A DNA stretch of 64,000 nt, taken from Deltaproteobacteria bacterium GWA2_38_16. Lineage in GTDB: Bacteria > Bdellovibrionota > JACOXK01 > 2-02-FULL-40-11. Below are positions 1 to 10,263 of the stretch, in pieces. The DNA lies in contig MGPE01000013.1 in assembly GCA_001797335.1 (NCBI GenBank), positions 14,853-78,852 of the forward strand, written 5' to 3'. The notes beneath the pieces are model-generated. The model was not told the origin of the DNA. It saw only the letters and a program-made list of their open reading frames with translations, and made no database searches. The first letter of the stretch is position 1. Each line of letters opens with the position of its first letter. A program made the position numbers and the translations under genes.

Positions 1-234
1 GAGGTAGATTTTATGATCCAAAAAGGGGGTCGCTTTCATCTCATCGAAGCCAAATTAAAAGAAACTATTGAAAAGAAAGACGCACGGCAACTTTTCGATG
101 CTCAATCTCTATTGGGGCAAGAAAATATTTTAAGTCTCAATATGATTACTCCAACAGAAACAGTGAGTTCGCTTGAAGGAGGGAAAATTTTTATCTACCC
201 CTTGGATCAGCTTCCTAAAACGCTATTTGAGTAA
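1..234 (+). CDS. C-terminal fragment of an ATPase with a DUF4143 domain (partial)
   Basis: The reading frame is open from the first base of the window, so this is the 3' end of a longer gene and the ATG at 13 is probably internal. The translated end begins EVDFMIQKGGRFHLIEAK. That pattern, an acidic EVDF followed by an IEAK core, is typical of the C-terminal DUF4143 domain of AAA-type ATPases often annotated as mobile-element or restriction-like accessory proteins. The P-loop part lies outside the window. The role of the family is poorly known. The assignment rests on this short motif alone. It is followed by the promoter region of rho. Confidence 0.6.
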   Translation, partial: EVDFMIQKGGRFHLIEAKLKETIEKKDARQLFDAQSLLGQENILSLNMITPTETVSSLEGGKIFIYPLDQLPKTLFE

Positions 235-266
235 AGCATGGATTAGGAGAATGACACAGAAAAAAC

Positions 267-295
267 TTGACAAAATGAGGGGATTTGAACATATT
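267..295 (+). promoter_or_regulatory. Sigma-70 promoter candidate for rho
   Basis: A consensus -35 TTGACA (267-272) is followed after 17 bases by CATATT (290-295). The expected start near 302 gives a rho leader of about 155 bases. Rho genes in other bacteria are autoregulated through their leaders, and the length here would allow that, but no specific attenuator is visible. Confidence 0.45.
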
Positions 296-456
296 AGAGG
301 CATCATTTCAGGGCATATCTAAAAATCCTTTGAAATAAAAAAATCCAATAATAATGAATAGCCAAGAAAGAATGAAAAGCTAGTAACAATAATAAAATGG
401 TCCCACCAAAAAAAAGTGATAGGAAACCTTCACCCCATCCAGAGGAGCATAAAACT

Positions 457-1803
457 ATGGCAGAAAATGTAACCAAATCTAACCCTCCAATTAAAGACAA
501 AGAAGATAATAAAGATGTTGTCTCTTCTTCCGAAACGCTCTCTAGGGGAAATGTTTTGCATCTAACAGAACTTAAAGAAATGAAGATTAGCGAGCTAACC
601 CAGCTGGCCAAAAAATTTAATATTGAAGGTGCCAGTGGAATGCGAAAACAAGATTTGATTTTTGCACTTCTTCAGGCTCATACAGCAAGCGCTGGCGTTG
701 TTTTTGGCGATGGCGTTTTAGAAATTTTACCAGATGGATTTGGATTTTTACGAGCGGAAGATTACAATTATTTACCTGGCCCTGATGATATTTATGTTTC
801 TCCTTCACAAATTCGTAAATTTAATTTGCGCACCGGAGATACGATCTCAGGTCAGATTCGCCCACCCAAAGATTCTGAGCGTTATTTTGCTCTCTTAAAA
901 GTAGAATCTATTAATTTTGAACATCCCGATGTTGCCAGAGATAAGATTTTATTTGATAACTTAACGCCTCTTTATCCAAATGAAATGATTAATCTAGAAT
1001 ACGACACCAAAAATTATTCAACTCGGGTGATTAATCTTTTAACTCCCATTGGAAAAGGGCAACGAGGACTTATTGTAGCAGCTCCTCGAACCGGAAAAAC
1101 AGTGATCTTACAAAATATTGCCAATGCCATTTCAAAAAATCATAAAGAAATAAAATTAATTGTGCTTTTAATCGACGAGCGACCAGAAGAAGTGACCGAT
1201 ATGGAACGCTCTGTCGTCGGAGAAGTCATTAGTTCTACGTTTGATGAACCTGCCACTCGTCACGTTCAGGTTGCCGAAATGGTCATTGAAAAAGCAAAGC
1301 GATTGGTGGAACACAATAACGATGTCGTTATTCTTTTAGATTCTATTACCCGTTTGGCTAGAGCCTATAACCAGGTCGTTCCTCCCAGTGGAAAGATTTT
1401 ATCGGGAGGGGTGGATTCCAATGCTCTTCATAAACCCAAGCGCTTTTTTGGGGCCGCCCGAAATATTGAAGGCGGAGGAAGTTTAACCATTCTTGCTACC
1501 GCTTTGATTGATACCGGTAGTCGTATGGATGAAGTGATTTTTGAAGAATTTAAGGGAACTGGAAATATGGAAATTAATCTTGATCGAAAACTCATGGAAA
1601 AAAGAATTTTCCCTTGTATTGATATTAATAAGTCTGGAACCCGGAAAGAAGAGCTGTTACTTGATAAAGAGACGCTTTCTCGAGTATGGATCTTAAGAAA
1701 AGTGCTCCAGCCCATGAATGTGGTGGATGCGATGGATTTTTTGCTGGATAAACTTTCTGCCACAAAGACTAACAAAGATTTTGTTGAGTCAATGAATACT
1801 TAA
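457..1803 (+). CDS. rho: Transcription termination factor Rho
   Basis: Hexameric RNA-dependent ATPase/helicase that ends transcription at Rho-dependent sites. The 448-residue product has an N-terminal Rho_N segment ([15 protein letters not shown]), an RNA-binding cold-shock-like domain ([14 protein letters not shown]), a Walker A loop (APRTGKT) and a Walker B stretch ([16 protein letters not shown]). A longer frame opens at 397. The ATG at 457 is preferred because AGGAG (443-447) lies 9 bases upstream, and 397 has no ribosome site. It is followed 17 bases later by rpmE, a common bacterial pairing, so rho and rpmE are likely cotranscribed. Confidence 0.95.
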   Translation: MAENVTKSNPPIKDKEDNKDVVSSSETLSRGNVLHLTELKEMKISELTQLAKKFNIEGASGMRKQDLIFALLQAHTASAGVVFGDGVLEILPDGFGFLRAEDYNYLPGPDDIYVSPSQIRKFNLRTGDTISGQIRPPKDSERYFALLKVESINFEHPDVARDKILFDNLTPLYPNEMINLEYDTKNYSTRVINLLTPIGKGQRGLIVAAPRTGKTVILQNIANAISKNHKEIKLIVLLIDERPEEVTDMERSVVGEVISSTFDEPATRHVQVAEMVIEKAKRLVEHNNDVVILLDSITRLARAYNQVVPPSGKILSGGVDSNALHKPKRFFGAARNIEGGGSLTILATALIDTGSRMDEVIFEEFKGTGNMEINLDRKLMEKRIFPCIDINKSGTRKEELLLDKETLSRVWILRKVLQPMNVVDAMDFLLDKLSATKTNKDFVESMNT

Positions 1804-1820
1804 TGGTATAGAGAGCAGCT

Positions 1821-2042
1821 ATGAGGAAAGATATTCATCCCAAATATGCACCTGCCAAAATCATTTGCAACTGTGGCAATGTGATTGAAACCAGAGCTAC
1901 CAAAGACACGATTCACATTGAAATTTGTTCCCATTGCCATCCTTTTTATACTGGAAAGCAAAAACTCATTGATTCTGCAGGCCGCATTGATCGATTCCAA
2001 AAACGCTACGCTAACGTCAAAACCGCTACACCTAAAAAGTAG
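1821..2042 (+). CDS. rpmE: 50S ribosomal protein L31
   Basis: Small protein of the large ribosomal subunit, 73 residues. It starts MRKDIHPKY and carries two cysteine pairs (CNCG and CSHC) followed by HPFYTGKQK, the signature of the zinc-binding (C+) form of L31. It lies between rho and prfA, an order shared with many bacteria (rho-rpmE-prfA-prmC), which supports the call. Confidence 0.96.
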   Translation: MRKDIHPKYAPAKIICNCGNVIETRATKDTIHIEICSHCHPFYTGKQKLIDSAGRIDRFQKRYANVKTATPKK

Positions 2043-2063
2043 CTAATATCTTCTTAAAATTCT

Positions 2064-3134
2064 GTGGAAAATGCCGTATTTCAAAAATTAGAAACCATCG
2101 AAAAGCGCTTTCATGAGCTTGGTGAAGAGCTCTCTAATCCAAAAACCCTTGGAAATTCTGAAGATTTTAAAAAATTGTCTAAAGAAAGATCAGGATATGC
2201 TGAGACTGTAGAAGTGTTTGGGCAGTATAAAAAAGTGTTAGCCGATATTGCCTCTAATCAAGAATTGCTGTTAGAAAAAGATAAAGAAATGCAAACTTTG
2301 GCCAAAGCAGAGCTAGAGATGTTAGGGCCAATAAAAATAGAGCTAGAAAAAAAACTAGAAATTCTTTTATTGCCTAAAGACCCCAATGACGAAAAAAATA
2401 TTTTACTAGAAATTAGAGCCGGCACAGGAGGAGACGAAGCCTCTCTTTTTGCATCGGATCTGTTTCGAATGTATTCTAAGTATGCAGAATCCCAAGGATG
2501 GAAAATTGAGGTGTTAAATACGAGCTGGACCGGTGTGGGAGGATTAAAAGAAATTATTCTCATGATTTCTGGAATCCGAGTTTATAGCCAATTAAAATAT
2601 GAAAGTGGTGTGCATCGGGTTCAGCGGGTTCCCAAAACAGAGGCGCAAGGGCGTATTCACACTTCTGCTGTAACAGTAGCCGTGTTGCCCGAGGCCGATG
2701 AAGTCGAAGTGAATATTAAACCTGAAGATATTAAAATTGATGTGTTTCGGTCTTCCGGCCCTGGGGGACAAAGTGTAAATACCACAGATTCTGCGGTTCG
2801 TATTACCCATATTCCTTCGGGAGCAGTGGTGAGTTGCCAGGATGAAAAATCACAACATAAAAATAAAGCCAAGGCGCTTAAAATTTTAAGAGCCAGGCTC
2901 TATGATTTAGAGCAACAAAAGCAGGAAAAAGAAAGATCTGAACATCGAAAAAGTCAAATTGGCACAGGAGATAGATCTGAAAAAATTAGAACCTATAATT
3001 TCCCTCAATCTCGAGTTACAGATCACCGAATTGGATTAACCCTTCACAGTTTACAAAATATTTTAGAAGGTCATTTGGAAGAATTGATTCCCCCGCTTCA
3101 AAATCATTTTCAAAAACTTAAACTAGAAACTTAA
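2064..3134 (+). CDS. prfA: Peptide chain release factor 1
   Basis: Class I release factor that reads UAA/UAG and triggers peptide release. The 356 residues match the usual RF1 length. The GGQ loop ([17 protein letters not shown], near residue 232) is the catalytic tripeptide that PrmC methylates. The codon-recognition motif takes the RF1 form PxT ([10 protein letters not shown]), not SPF, which excludes RF2. The start is GTG at 2064, 21 bases after rpmE, with no strong ribosome site, so translation may be coupled. The gene for its methylase, prmC, follows directly. Confidence 0.95.
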   Translation: MENAVFQKLETIEKRFHELGEELSNPKTLGNSEDFKKLSKERSGYAETVEVFGQYKKVLADIASNQELLLEKDKEMQTLAKAELEMLGPIKIELEKKLEILLLPKDPNDEKNILLEIRAGTGGDEASLFASDLFRMYSKYAESQGWKIEVLNTSWTGVGGLKEIILMISGIRVYSQLKYESGVHRVQRVPKTEAQGRIHTSAVTVAVLPEADEVEVNIKPEDIKIDVFRSSGPGGQSVNTTDSAVRITHIPSGAVVSCQDEKSQHKNKAKALKILRARLYDLEQQKQEKERSEHRKSQIGTGDRSEKIRTYNFPQSRVTDHRIGLTLHSLQNILEGHLEELIPPLQNHFQKLKLET

Positions 3135-3153
3135 AATGAAAGAGAAAATATAA

Positions 3154-4044
3154 GTGGATTGGACCGTTTTAAAACTCATTGAATGGACAGATGCCTATCT
3201 TAAAAAACAAGGGATTTTAAAAGCACGATTAGAAAGTGAAATGCTTTTAGCCCATGTGCTTCATAAAAAAAGAATTGATTTATATGTAGCGTTTGATCGG
3301 GTGGTTTCCGAAGCAGAATTGGCTTCTTTAAAAGGGCTAATTCAGCGACGATCTCGGAAAGAACCGATTCAGTATATTTTGGGAACGCAGGAATTTTGGT
3401 CTTTACCCTTTAAAGTAGGTCCCGGGGTTTTAATCCCCCGCCCAGAGACAGAGTGTTTGGTAGAGGAGGCATTGAAAATACTTGGTCCTCTTCATATCTT
3501 AGACCTAGGCACGGGTAGCGGAGTAATACCCATTGCTTTGGCCAAAGAAATCCCGGAAGCCAAGTTTTATGCTGTGGATATTTCAGATAAAGCTTTAGAA
3601 TATGCAAGAGAGAATGCCACGACGCATCACGTGTTAGAGAGAATTCAGTTTCAAAAAAGTGATCTTTTTTCCTCTATTCCTAAAGACCAAAAATTTGATG
3701 TGATTCTGTCTAACCCGCCCTATATTTCTACGGGGGAGTGGAATGGGCTTGAAACTCAAATTAAAGAATTTGAACCCAAAGAAGCACTTTTAGCAGGAGA
3801 AGAGGGGATAGAGGTACACCGGCGTATTTTAAAAGAAGCTCCTCAGTACTTAAAATCTGAGGGAGCGGTTATTTTAGAAATTGCCCCCCATCAGGCTTCT
3901 TTGTTAAAAGAATATGTGGTAAGGGAAAAGGTGTTTAAGCACTTTGAGATTGTAAAAGATTATGGGCATAAAGACAGAATACTTATTGTTTGGGTGGGTG
4001 GCGCTGAAGGAGAGGCTCCATCGCCGCGCCCGGAACGAATGTGA
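3154..4044 (+). CDS. prmC: Release factor glutamine methyltransferase PrmC
   Basis: S-adenosylmethionine-dependent enzyme that N5-methylates the Gln of the GGQ motif in release factors. It has the PrmC N-terminal helical domain, a SAM-binding motif (DLGTGSG), and the catalytic NPPY (SNPPYIS, near residue 187). It starts with GTG at 3154. The C-terminus is odd: the last 16 or so residues (from WVGGAEGEAPS, rich in Gly, Pro, Arg) are encoded by the left half of a palindromic dispersed repeat (3996-4082). The original end of the protein has apparently been replaced or lengthened by the insertion. The catalytic domain is complete, so activity is probably kept. Confidence 0.93.
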   Translation: MDWTVLKLIEWTDAYLKKQGILKARLESEMLLAHVLHKKRIDLYVAFDRVVSEAELASLKGLIQRRSRKEPIQYILGTQEFWSLPFKVGPGVLIPRPETECLVEEALKILGPLHILDLGTGSGVIPIALAKEIPEAKFYAVDISDKALEYARENATTHHVLERIQFQKSDLFSSIPKDQKFDVILSNPPYISTGEWNGLETQIKEFEPKEALLAGEEGIEVHRRILKEAPQYLKSEGAVILEIAPHQASLLKEYVVREKVFKHFEIVKDYGHKDRILIVWVGGAEGEAPSPRPERM

Positions 4045-4082
4045 GGACGGACGATGGAGAGAGTCCTTCAGCGACAGGACCC
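3996..4082. repeat. 87-bp palindromic dispersed repeat, copy A
   Basis: Arms starting GGGTGGCGCTGAAGGAGAG and ending GTCCTTCAGCGACAGGACCC fold back on each other around a centre of about 30 bases. A second copy lies at 23039-23124 in the same orientation. The two copies differ by paired changes that keep the stem (CGCTG/CAGCG here, CATCG/CGATG there). The left half overlaps the 3' end of prmC, which stops inside it at 4042-4044. No family name is known to me. Confidence 0.85.
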
Positions 4083-4097
4083 ATGAGCTAAGTTTTT

Positions 4098-5357
4098 ATG
4101 GATAAAATTATCATACATGGCCCGTCATATTTAAAGGGAGAAGTGTCCATTAGTGGAGCCAAAAATGCAGCCCTCCCCATTTTGGTTTCATCGCTTTTAT
4201 CTTCTGGTACTTACGAAATTTCGAATGTCCCTCATCTCAAAGATATTGAAACAATTCTTTCTCTTCTTTCTCATCTAGGTGCAACGGTAAAAAGAAATAA
4301 AGAAGAAGTGAAAATTTCATCAGATGCCATTTCTTGTTTTGAGGCTCCCTATGAACAGGTAAAAACCATGCGGGCATCTATTTTAGTATTAGGCCCTCTT
4401 TTGGCGCGCTTTAAAAAAGCAAAAGTGTCACTGCCTGGTGGGTGTGCCATTGGCGAGCGACCCATTAATCTTCATCTGGCAGCCTTAGAAAAATTAGGAG
4501 CAGATATTCAATTAGAAAATGGATATGTGATCGCCAAAACGGCAGGCCTGAAAGGGGCGCGCATTTACTTTGATACTCCAACCGTGACAGGAACAGAAAA
4601 TATGATGATGGCAGCAACATTAGCCCAAGGAGTGACTGTCCTTGAAAATTCAGCCAGGGAACCAGAAATTACAGATCTTGCCAATGCCTTAAATCAAATG
4701 GGTGCTTTTATTTCGGGAGCGGGGACGGATACCATTACGATCGAAGGAGTAAGAGAGCTTAAAGCAACTTCTTACAGAGTCATGCAAGATCGCATTGAAA
4801 CAGGTACCTTTCTTATTGCCGTGGCTGCAACAGGAGGCGAAGTTGAAATTAAAAATTGTAATTCTATTCATCTAGAAGCGCTGATTGAAAAATTAACTGC
4901 TGCGGGCGTAAAAATTTCATGTCAAAAAGATTCTATTTTGGTTAAATCAGATCGGATCATTCAAAATCTCCATGTGCAAACACAGCCGTATCCGGGTTTC
5001 CCTACGGATCTTCAAGCACAGCTCATGGTCTTGCTATCGCAAGCTCAAGGGGCCAGTGTGATTACAGAAAATATTTTTGAAAATCGATTTAATCATGTGG
5101 CAGAACTCCGTCGAATGGGAGCCAATATTACCATTGATGGAAGAACCGCGGTGATTGAAGGTTTTACCCCTTTAAGTGGGGCTCCAGTCATGGCCACGGA
5201 TTTAAGAGCCAGTGCTTCCTTAGTGATTGCAGGGTTAATTGCCCGAGGGAAAACAGAAATTTCTAGAGTCTATCATTTGGATCGAGGCTATGAACAGTTG
5301 GATCAAAAACTTAAAACTTTAGGAGCTAACATTGAACGGGTAAGAGGGGTATCATGA
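4098..5357 (+). CDS. murA: UDP-N-acetylglucosamine 1-carboxyvinyltransferase MurA
   Basis: First committed step of peptidoglycan synthesis: transfer of enolpyruvate from PEP to UDP-GlcNAc in the cytoplasm. It has 419 residues, the normal size. The N-terminal SGAKNAA (Lys22) and the mobile catalytic loop [10 protein letters not shown] with the active-site Cys116 (the fosfomycin target in Cys-type enzymes) are both present. The last four bases overlap the start of the HIT gene (ATGA), which indicates coupled translation. It begins 15 bases after the repeat that ends prmC, so the repeat sits between two operon genes. Confidence 0.96.
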   Translation: MDKIIIHGPSYLKGEVSISGAKNAALPILVSSLLSSGTYEISNVPHLKDIETILSLLSHLGATVKRNKEEVKISSDAISCFEAPYEQVKTMRASILVLGPLLARFKKAKVSLPGGCAIGERPINLHLAALEKLGADIQLENGYVIAKTAGLKGARIYFDTPTVTGTENMMMAATLAQGVTVLENSAREPEITDLANALNQMGAFISGAGTDTITIEGVRELKATSYRVMQDRIETGTFLIAVAATGGEVEIKNCNSIHLEALIEKLTAAGVKISCQKDSILVKSDRIIQNLHVQTQPYPGFPTDLQAQLMVLLSQAQGASVITENIFENRFNHVAELRRMGANITIDGRTAVIEGFTPLSGAPVMATDLRASASLVIAGLIARGKTEISRVYHLDRGYEQLDQKLKTLGANIERVRGVS

Positions 5358-5704
5358 ACGCAGATTGTTTATTTTGTAAAATTATCGATCAAAAAATTCC
5401 ATCAGAAAAAGTGTATGAAGACAAAGAGGTGTATGCTTTTAAAGATATTCATCCAAAAGCCCCTTTTCATATTCTGATCGTCCCCAGAACCCATATTGAT
5501 TCTTTAGCTAAAATCGATGAGAAAAATATAACGCTCTTAAATCCCATTTTTTTAGCCGCTACGAAAATTGCTAAGCAGGAAGGCTTTTTAGAAAAAGGCT
5601 TCCGAACCGTTTTTAATTGCAATCGTGAGGGCGGACAATTGGTTTATCATCTCCATTTACATCTCCTGGCAGGAAAACAGCTGGGCGGTGCAATGGGAGC
5701 TTGA
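5354..5704 (+). CDS. HIT family protein (HINT-like purine nucleoside phosphoramidase)
   Basis: Small cytoplasmic nucleotide hydrolase or transferase of the histidine-triad superfamily, 116 residues. The N-terminus CLFCKIIDQKIPSEKVYED is the usual HINT opening, and the triad HLHLHLLAG lies near the C-terminus (around residues 100-106). In related enzymes the middle His of the triad is the nucleophile for AMP-amine or acyl-AMP substrates. The true substrate cannot be read from sequence. Its start overlaps the murA stop by 4 bases. Confidence 0.9.
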   Translation: MNADCLFCKIIDQKIPSEKVYEDKEVYAFKDIHPKAPFHILIVPRTHIDSLAKIDEKNITLLNPIFLAATKIAKQEGFLEKGFRTVFNCNREGGQLVYHLHLHLLAGKQLGGAMGA

Positions 5705-5731
5705 CTCTGTTTAAGCTTATTTGATATGCCT
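5702..5731 (+). promoter_or_regulatory. Sigma-70 promoter candidate for rpsU-yqeY-dnaG-rpoD
   Basis: TTGACT (5702-5707), whose TGA is also the stop codon of the HIT gene, is followed after 18 bases by TATGCC (5726-5731) with an upstream TGA resembling an extended -10. A short GC stem (CCCC...GGGG, about 5736-5755) lies in the leader before rpsU. Confidence 0.4.
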
Positions 5732-5780
5732 TATGGATCCCCGTTTTCATGGGGGTAATAAGAAAGAGAGGTGATTATTC

Positions 5781-5975
5781 TTGCCAGGAATTAGAGCAAA
5801 AGAGGGGGAATCCTTTGAATCCCTCATGAGACGATTTAAAAAACAATGTGAAAGAATAGGCATACTCTCTGAAATTCGTAAACGAGAACATTACGAAAAA
5901 CCCAGTGTCCGTTTAAAAAAGAAATCTATTGCGGCTCGTAAAAGAGCTTTAAAAAAAACACCGAGTCGATATTAA
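5781..5975 (+). CDS. rpsU: 30S ribosomal protein S21
   Basis: Small-subunit protein needed for mRNA start-site pairing, 64 residues, strongly basic. The sequence ([32 protein letters not shown]) matches S21 throughout. It starts with TTG at 5781, chosen because GAGAGGTGA lies about 8 bases upstream and the family begins at this point. First gene of the rpsU-yqeY-dnaG-rpoD operon, the expanded form of the macromolecular synthesis operon. Confidence 0.95.
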   Translation: MPGIRAKEGESFESLMRRFKKQCERIGILSEIRKREHYEKPSVRLKKKSIAARKRALKKTPSRY

Positions 5976-5978
5976 TTC

Positions 5979-6425
5979 ATGTCTATTAAAGAAAATTTAA
6001 ATGAGCATTTAAAAGAAGCCATGAAGGCGGGCGAAGAGCTTCGTGTTTCTACGATTCGCTTGTTAAAGGCTGCGATTAAAAATAAAGAAATTGAACTTAT
6101 TAAGCAAATCGATGACCCAGAAGTCATTGCCTTGATCCGGAAAATGGTAAAACAGCGAAAAGAGTCTATTGAACAATTTCAAAAGGGTAATAGGCTGGAT
6201 TTGGCAAATAAAGAGCAAAAGGAAATTGATATTTTAAATGCTTACCTCCCAAAAGAAATAGACTCAAAAGAACTAGAAACTAAAGTTCAAACCATTATTG
6301 CTAAAGTGGGGGCTACTTCCCTTAAACAAATGGGGGAAGTGATGAAAGCGGTTGGCCAAGAGCTTTCTGGTAGCGCAGATATGAAAATGGTAAGCGATAT
6401 CGTTCGTAATAAGTTATCTAAATAA
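5979..6425 (+). CDS. yqeY: GatB/YqeY domain protein
   Basis: Protein of 148 residues whose whole length matches the YqeY family, related to the tail domain of GatB, the tRNA-dependent amidotransferase subunit. Typical pieces are STIRLLKAAIKNKEIE near the N-terminus and MGEVMKAVGQELSG near the C-terminus. The precise role is not established; a link to tRNA has been proposed from the GatB relation. It starts 3 bases after rpsU and is followed at once by dnaG, a position conserved in many bacteria. Confidence 0.93.
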   Translation: MSIKENLNEHLKEAMKAGEELRVSTIRLLKAAIKNKEIELIKQIDDPEVIALIRKMVKQRKESIEQFQKGNRLDLANKEQKEIDILNAYLPKEIDSKELETKVQTIIAKVGATSLKQMGEVMKAVGQELSGSADMKMVSDIVRNKLSK

Positions 6426-6427
6426 AA

Positions 6428-8182
6428 GTGTTATCTATCCCAGAAGATAAAATTAATGAGGTCCGAGATCGTGCCAGTATTGTTTCTATTATTTCCCACT
6501 ATGTAAATCTTAAAAAGGCGGGGATTAATTATAAGGGACTTTGCCCATTCCACTCAGAAAAAACACCTTCTTTTGTTGTCAGTGAAGCAAAGAAAATTTA
6601 CCACTGTTTTGGGTGTGGAAAGGGAGGCAATGTATTTACGTTTCTCATGGAGCATGCCAAGCTTTCTTTTCCAGAAACGGTTCAAAAATTAGCATTAGAT
6701 TTAGGAATTTATCTTCCCCAAAAACCCTTAACGGGGCATCAACAAGAAACCAAACAAAAAAAAGAACTTTTTTATAAACTTAATAAAAGCGCTTTATTCT
6801 TTTTTGAGGCACAGCTTAAAAAGAATCAGCGTGCTTGTGCTTTTTTAAAAAAACGAGGGATGTCTCTTCAAACCATTGAAAAATATCATTTGGGTTATGC
6901 TCCGAATAGCTGGGATGAATTATTTAAGTTTTTTAAATCTAAAGGAGTATCTTCTAAAGATATGTCAGAGATTGGATTGGCTCGATTTCGAGATCGAATT
7001 ATTTTCCCTTTGTTTGATTTAAGCCAACGGGTGTTGGGATTTGGAGGAAGATCTCTTGAAGAAAGTTCTCCCCCTAAGTATTTAAATTCTTCAGAATCTC
7101 TTATTTATAATAAAGGAGAAGAGCTGTATGGGCTCTCTTCTGCTCTTTCAGAAATTGGAAAAAAAGGAGTCATTCTTGTTGAAGGGTATTTTGATTGTTT
7201 AACGCTTCATCAAGCAGGTTTTAAAAATGCAGTAGCTACCATGGGAACGGCACTTACGCCAAGACATGTTGAAATCTTAAAACGATTTACAGATCAATTT
7301 TATGTCTTGTTTGATGGCGATGATGCGGGGAAACAGGCGGCAGAACGAAGTCTCCCTATTTTTTTGCAAAAAGGAATTTTGCCTAAAATCATTGAATTAG
7401 ATCAGGCAAAAGATCCCGATGAATATCTTCAGAAAATGGGAAAAGAAAAATTTCCTCAAAAAATAAAAAGTGCTTCGTCTCTTCTTACTTTTGTTCAAGA
7501 GCGTATTATCTCTCGGTCTCAAAATTTAAGTTCTTATAAAACAAAGGTCATAGAAGCCATGAGCCTCTATCTAAAAGACATTTCTGGTATAGAGCAAGAA
7601 GAGGCTATTAAAAAATTAGCGGATCGTCTTCAAATAGAAGAAAAGTGGATTTTAAAATCTTTACAAGAAGGGGGTATTCAAGATCAAAAAAAGGGGAATT
7701 GGAAAGAAGCACTTTCTAGTGAATACAGCGCTATAGAGCTGGAACTTATTGAATTTTTTGTGCTTTTCCCTTTATGGCTAGCGCAGATTCAATCTCAAAA
7801 AGTGCTTGATCTTTTAGAGAATTTAGAGATAAAGGATGTCTTTTTAGCGCTCATAAACCAGTATGCACAAAAACAAACTATTGATTTTTCTTTGGTTTTA
7901 GAAAAAATAGAGTCTTTGCGTTTGAGAGATCGTTTAACTCGGGGCGTATTAGAAAAAGAAAATCAGGGCAGGAGTGAACAGGAGTGGAAGTCGATTTATG
8001 AGGAATGCATGAAGCGACTTCAAAAGAAATATTTAGAAAACATGGAAAAACAATTGTTGAGTCAAATTCAAGCCCTGGAAAAATCTGGAGAAAAGTCTGA
8101 AATCGATCAAGAAGTTTTAAAGAAAGATCTTCTTCGTCAATACCAAAACGTTGTAAAACAAAAAATGGGGTTTAATGCATGA
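6428..8182 (+). CDS. dnaG: DNA primase
   Basis: Makes RNA primers for the replisome. The 584-residue product has the N-terminal CHC2 zinc-binding domain ([12 protein letters not shown], then HCFGCGKGG), and the TOPRIM catalytic domain with its acidic residues ([10 protein letters not shown] and [12 protein letters not shown]). A helical C-terminal region that would contact the DnaB helicase follows. It starts with GTG at 6428, 2 bases after yqeY, and overlaps rpoD by 4 bases (ATGA), so expression is coupled to the main sigma factor. Confidence 0.95.
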   Translation: MLSIPEDKINEVRDRASIVSIISHYVNLKKAGINYKGLCPFHSEKTPSFVVSEAKKIYHCFGCGKGGNVFTFLMEHAKLSFPETVQKLALDLGIYLPQKPLTGHQQETKQKKELFYKLNKSALFFFEAQLKKNQRACAFLKKRGMSLQTIEKYHLGYAPNSWDELFKFFKSKGVSSKDMSEIGLARFRDRIIFPLFDLSQRVLGFGGRSLEESSPPKYLNSSESLIYNKGEELYGLSSALSEIGKKGVILVEGYFDCLTLHQAGFKNAVATMGTALTPRHVEILKRFTDQFYVLFDGDDAGKQAAERSLPIFLQKGILPKIIELDQAKDPDEYLQKMGKEKFPQKIKSASSLLTFVQERIISRSQNLSSYKTKVIEAMSLYLKDISGIEQEEAIKKLADRLQIEEKWILKSLQEGGIQDQKKGNWKEALSSEYSAIELELIEFFVLFPLWLAQIQSQKVLDLLENLEIKDVFLALINQYAQKQTIDFSLVLEKIESLRLRDRLTRGVLEKENQGRSEQEWKSIYEECMKRLQKKYLENMEKQLLSQIQALEKSGEKSEIDQEVLKKDLLRQYQNVVKQKMGFNA

Positions 8183-10143
8183 AAAAGAAAGTCAAAAAAA
8201 TATCTTTACGCAATAATAAGAGCAAGAAAAATAAACTTAAATTAAAACTATCTAAAAAGCCGAATCATAAAATCAAAACAAAAGCAGCCAATACTAAATC
8301 TCAGGACTTAGAAGTAAAATCTGAAGAAACGATTGTTATTCCTCCATCCTCTAAAGTAGATACTGACATTAAAGAAATTAAAAAACTGATTGAACTGGGT
8401 AAAGAGCGTGGTTTTTTAACCTATGAAGAAATTAATGAAACCCTTCCACCGGATATTGTTGCTCCTGAAAAGATTGATGACATTATGGCTCTTTTTAACC
8501 AGATGGACATTGATGTCGTTTCTTCTAAAACGGCTGCTCCTACGTCCGAAGAAGATTTGGAATCTGAGGGGGGAGAAAATTTATTAGCATTAGAGGAAGA
8601 AGAGGGGGAAGGGCTCTTTGCTGCAGCAGAAGAAGAGGAAGAAGAAAAAGAAGAAGTTGTTACCAAGGCAGATGATCCTATTCGAATGTATCTTCGAAAA
8701 ATGGGATCTGTATCTTTGTTGACGCGTGAGGGAGAAGTTGAAATTGCAAAACGTATCGAATTTGGTGAAACAAAAGTTTTAAAACAACTCTTAAACTCTA
8801 ACGTGGGAGTAAAAGAAATATTAGATATCGGAGATAAACTTAAAAAAGTAAAACTTCGGGTTCGAGATGTGATTAAAGGCTTGGATGAAGAAGATATGAT
8901 CAATGAAGAAGTCTATTTAGCCAAGGCTTTAAAAGTGGTCCAAAAAATTAAAAACTATACCGAAAAAGTTTCCCCTCTACAAAGAAAGCTTAAAAGTAAA
9001 AAACTTAAAGCCGATGTAAAAAAAGATTTAGAAGAAAAAATCCAAAAATTAGATGATGAAACGGTTACAGATTTTCGGGAAGTAAATTTTAATCGAAAGA
9101 CATTGAATAAAATTGTCGGGAAATTAAGTCAGTTTGTTTTGCGAATAGAAGAAGCCGATTATGAAAAAGAAGTGTTTTTAAGCCGTGCAGAAGTTAAAGA
9201 CGAAGGAGAACTAAAAAAACTGGTTAAGCTTGCAGGAAAAGGGAAAAAAGCGAGAAGTCTTTTAAAATCGCGTTCTCTTCGGAAAGAAGATTTAGTAGAA
9301 ATTGATAAAGAGATTAAAAATGTTCATCGAAAATATCGAAGAATTGAGCTTGAAAGTGATCAGGATGTAAAAGAGCTTAAAGAAATTTATTATGCCATTC
9401 GCTCAGGGGAGCGCGAAGCAGACATTGCTAAAAATGAGCTGATCGAAGCTAATTTGAGGTTGGTGGTTTCTATTGCTAAAAAATATACCAATCGAGGACT
9501 TCAATTTTTGGATTTAATTCAAGAAGGAAACATAGGGCTCATGAAGGCGGTAGATAAGTTTGAATATCGAAGAGGCTATAAATTTAGTACCTATGCAACG
9601 TGGTGGATTCGTCAGGCCATTACCAGAGCCATTGCCGATCAGGCAAGAACCATTCGAATTCCGGTGCATATGATTGAAACCATTAATAAGCTTATTCGAA
9701 CTTCTCGCTATTTAGTTCAAGAAATTGGAAGAGAACCCACCCCTGAAGAAATTGCTGTAAAAATGGAACTTCCAGTGGATAAAGTGAGAAAAGTATTAAG
9801 AATTGCAAAAGAGCCCATCTCTTTAGAAACTCCTATTGGAGAGGAAGAAGATAGTCATTTAGGAGATTTTATTGAAGATAAAAGGCAAATTAATCCTCAA
9901 GATGCGGTCATTAATTTAAATCTCTCTGAACAAACCAGACGTGTACTTTCTACTTTAACTCCCAGGGAGGAAAAAGTATTAAGGATGCGTTTTGGAATTG
10001 GAGAAAAATCAGATCATACCCTAGAAGAAGTGGGGCGCGATTTTGATGTCACCAGAGAGAGGATTCGTCAGATTGAAGCAAAGGCTTTACGAAAACTGCG
10101 CCATCCTAGTCGAAGTAAAAAATTAAAGGCTTTTGTTGATTAA
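8179..10143 (+). CDS. rpoD: Primary RNA polymerase sigma factor RpoD (sigma-70)
   Basis: Housekeeping sigma factor, 654 residues. In order: a very basic N-terminal tail of about 55 residues, region 1.1, a Glu-rich linker, region 1.2 ([21 protein letters not shown]), a long charged nonconserved region (about residues 220-410), region 2 with [16 protein letters not shown] and the -10 reading helix ([14 protein letters not shown]), region 3, and region 4 with the -35 helix ([18 protein letters not shown]). The large insert before region 2 is typical of proteobacteria. Last gene of the operon; a tRNA gene follows 32 bases later. Confidence 0.97.
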   Translation: MKKKVKKISLRNNKSKKNKLKLKLSKKPNHKIKTKAANTKSQDLEVKSEETIVIPPSSKVDTDIKEIKKLIELGKERGFLTYEEINETLPPDIVAPEKIDDIMALFNQMDIDVVSSKTAAPTSEEDLESEGGENLLALEEEEGEGLFAAAEEEEEEKEEVVTKADDPIRMYLRKMGSVSLLTREGEVEIAKRIEFGETKVLKQLLNSNVGVKEILDIGDKLKKVKLRVRDVIKGLDEEDMINEEVYLAKALKVVQKIKNYTEKVSPLQRKLKSKKLKADVKKDLEEKIQKLDDETVTDFREVNFNRKTLNKIVGKLSQFVLRIEEADYEKEVFLSRAEVKDEGELKKLVKLAGKGKKARSLLKSRSLRKEDLVEIDKEIKNVHRKYRRIELESDQDVKELKEIYYAIRSGEREADIAKNELIEANLRLVVSIAKKYTNRGLQFLDLIQEGNIGLMKAVDKFEYRRGYKFSTYATWWIRQAITRAIADQARTIRIPVHMIETINKLIRTSRYLVQEIGREPTPEEIAVKMELPVDKVRKVLRIAKEPISLETPIGEEEDSHLGDFIEDKRQINPQDAVINLNLSEQTRRVLSTLTPREEKVLRMRFGIGEKSDHTLEEVGRDFDVTRERIRQIEAKALRKLRHPSRSKKLKAFVD

Positions 10144-10175
10144 TAGTGGGTTTTATTGTTAATAAGAGTAAATGT

Positions 10176-10249
10176 GGGCCTGTAGCTCAGTTGGTTAGAG
10201 CCTCCGGCTCATAACCGGGTGGTCCCAGGTTCGAGTCCTGGCGGGCCCA
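10176..10249 (+). tRNA. tRNA with anticodon CAT (elongator Met, or Ile2)
   Basis: A full cloverleaf can be drawn: acceptor GGGCCTG/CGGGCCC, D arm GCTC...GAGC, anticodon loop CTCATAA, T arm CCAGG TTCGAGT CCTGG. The first pair is G-C, so it is not an initiator. Elongator Met and lysidine-modified Ile2 cannot be separated by eye. CCA is not encoded. Confidence 0.93.
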
Positions 10250-10263
10250 TTCTTTGAAAAATT

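Noticed and set aside
397-456. Upstream in-frame start for rho at 397
   Set aside because: No ribosome site precedes it and the added residues are not Rho-like; AGGAG sits 9 bases before 457.
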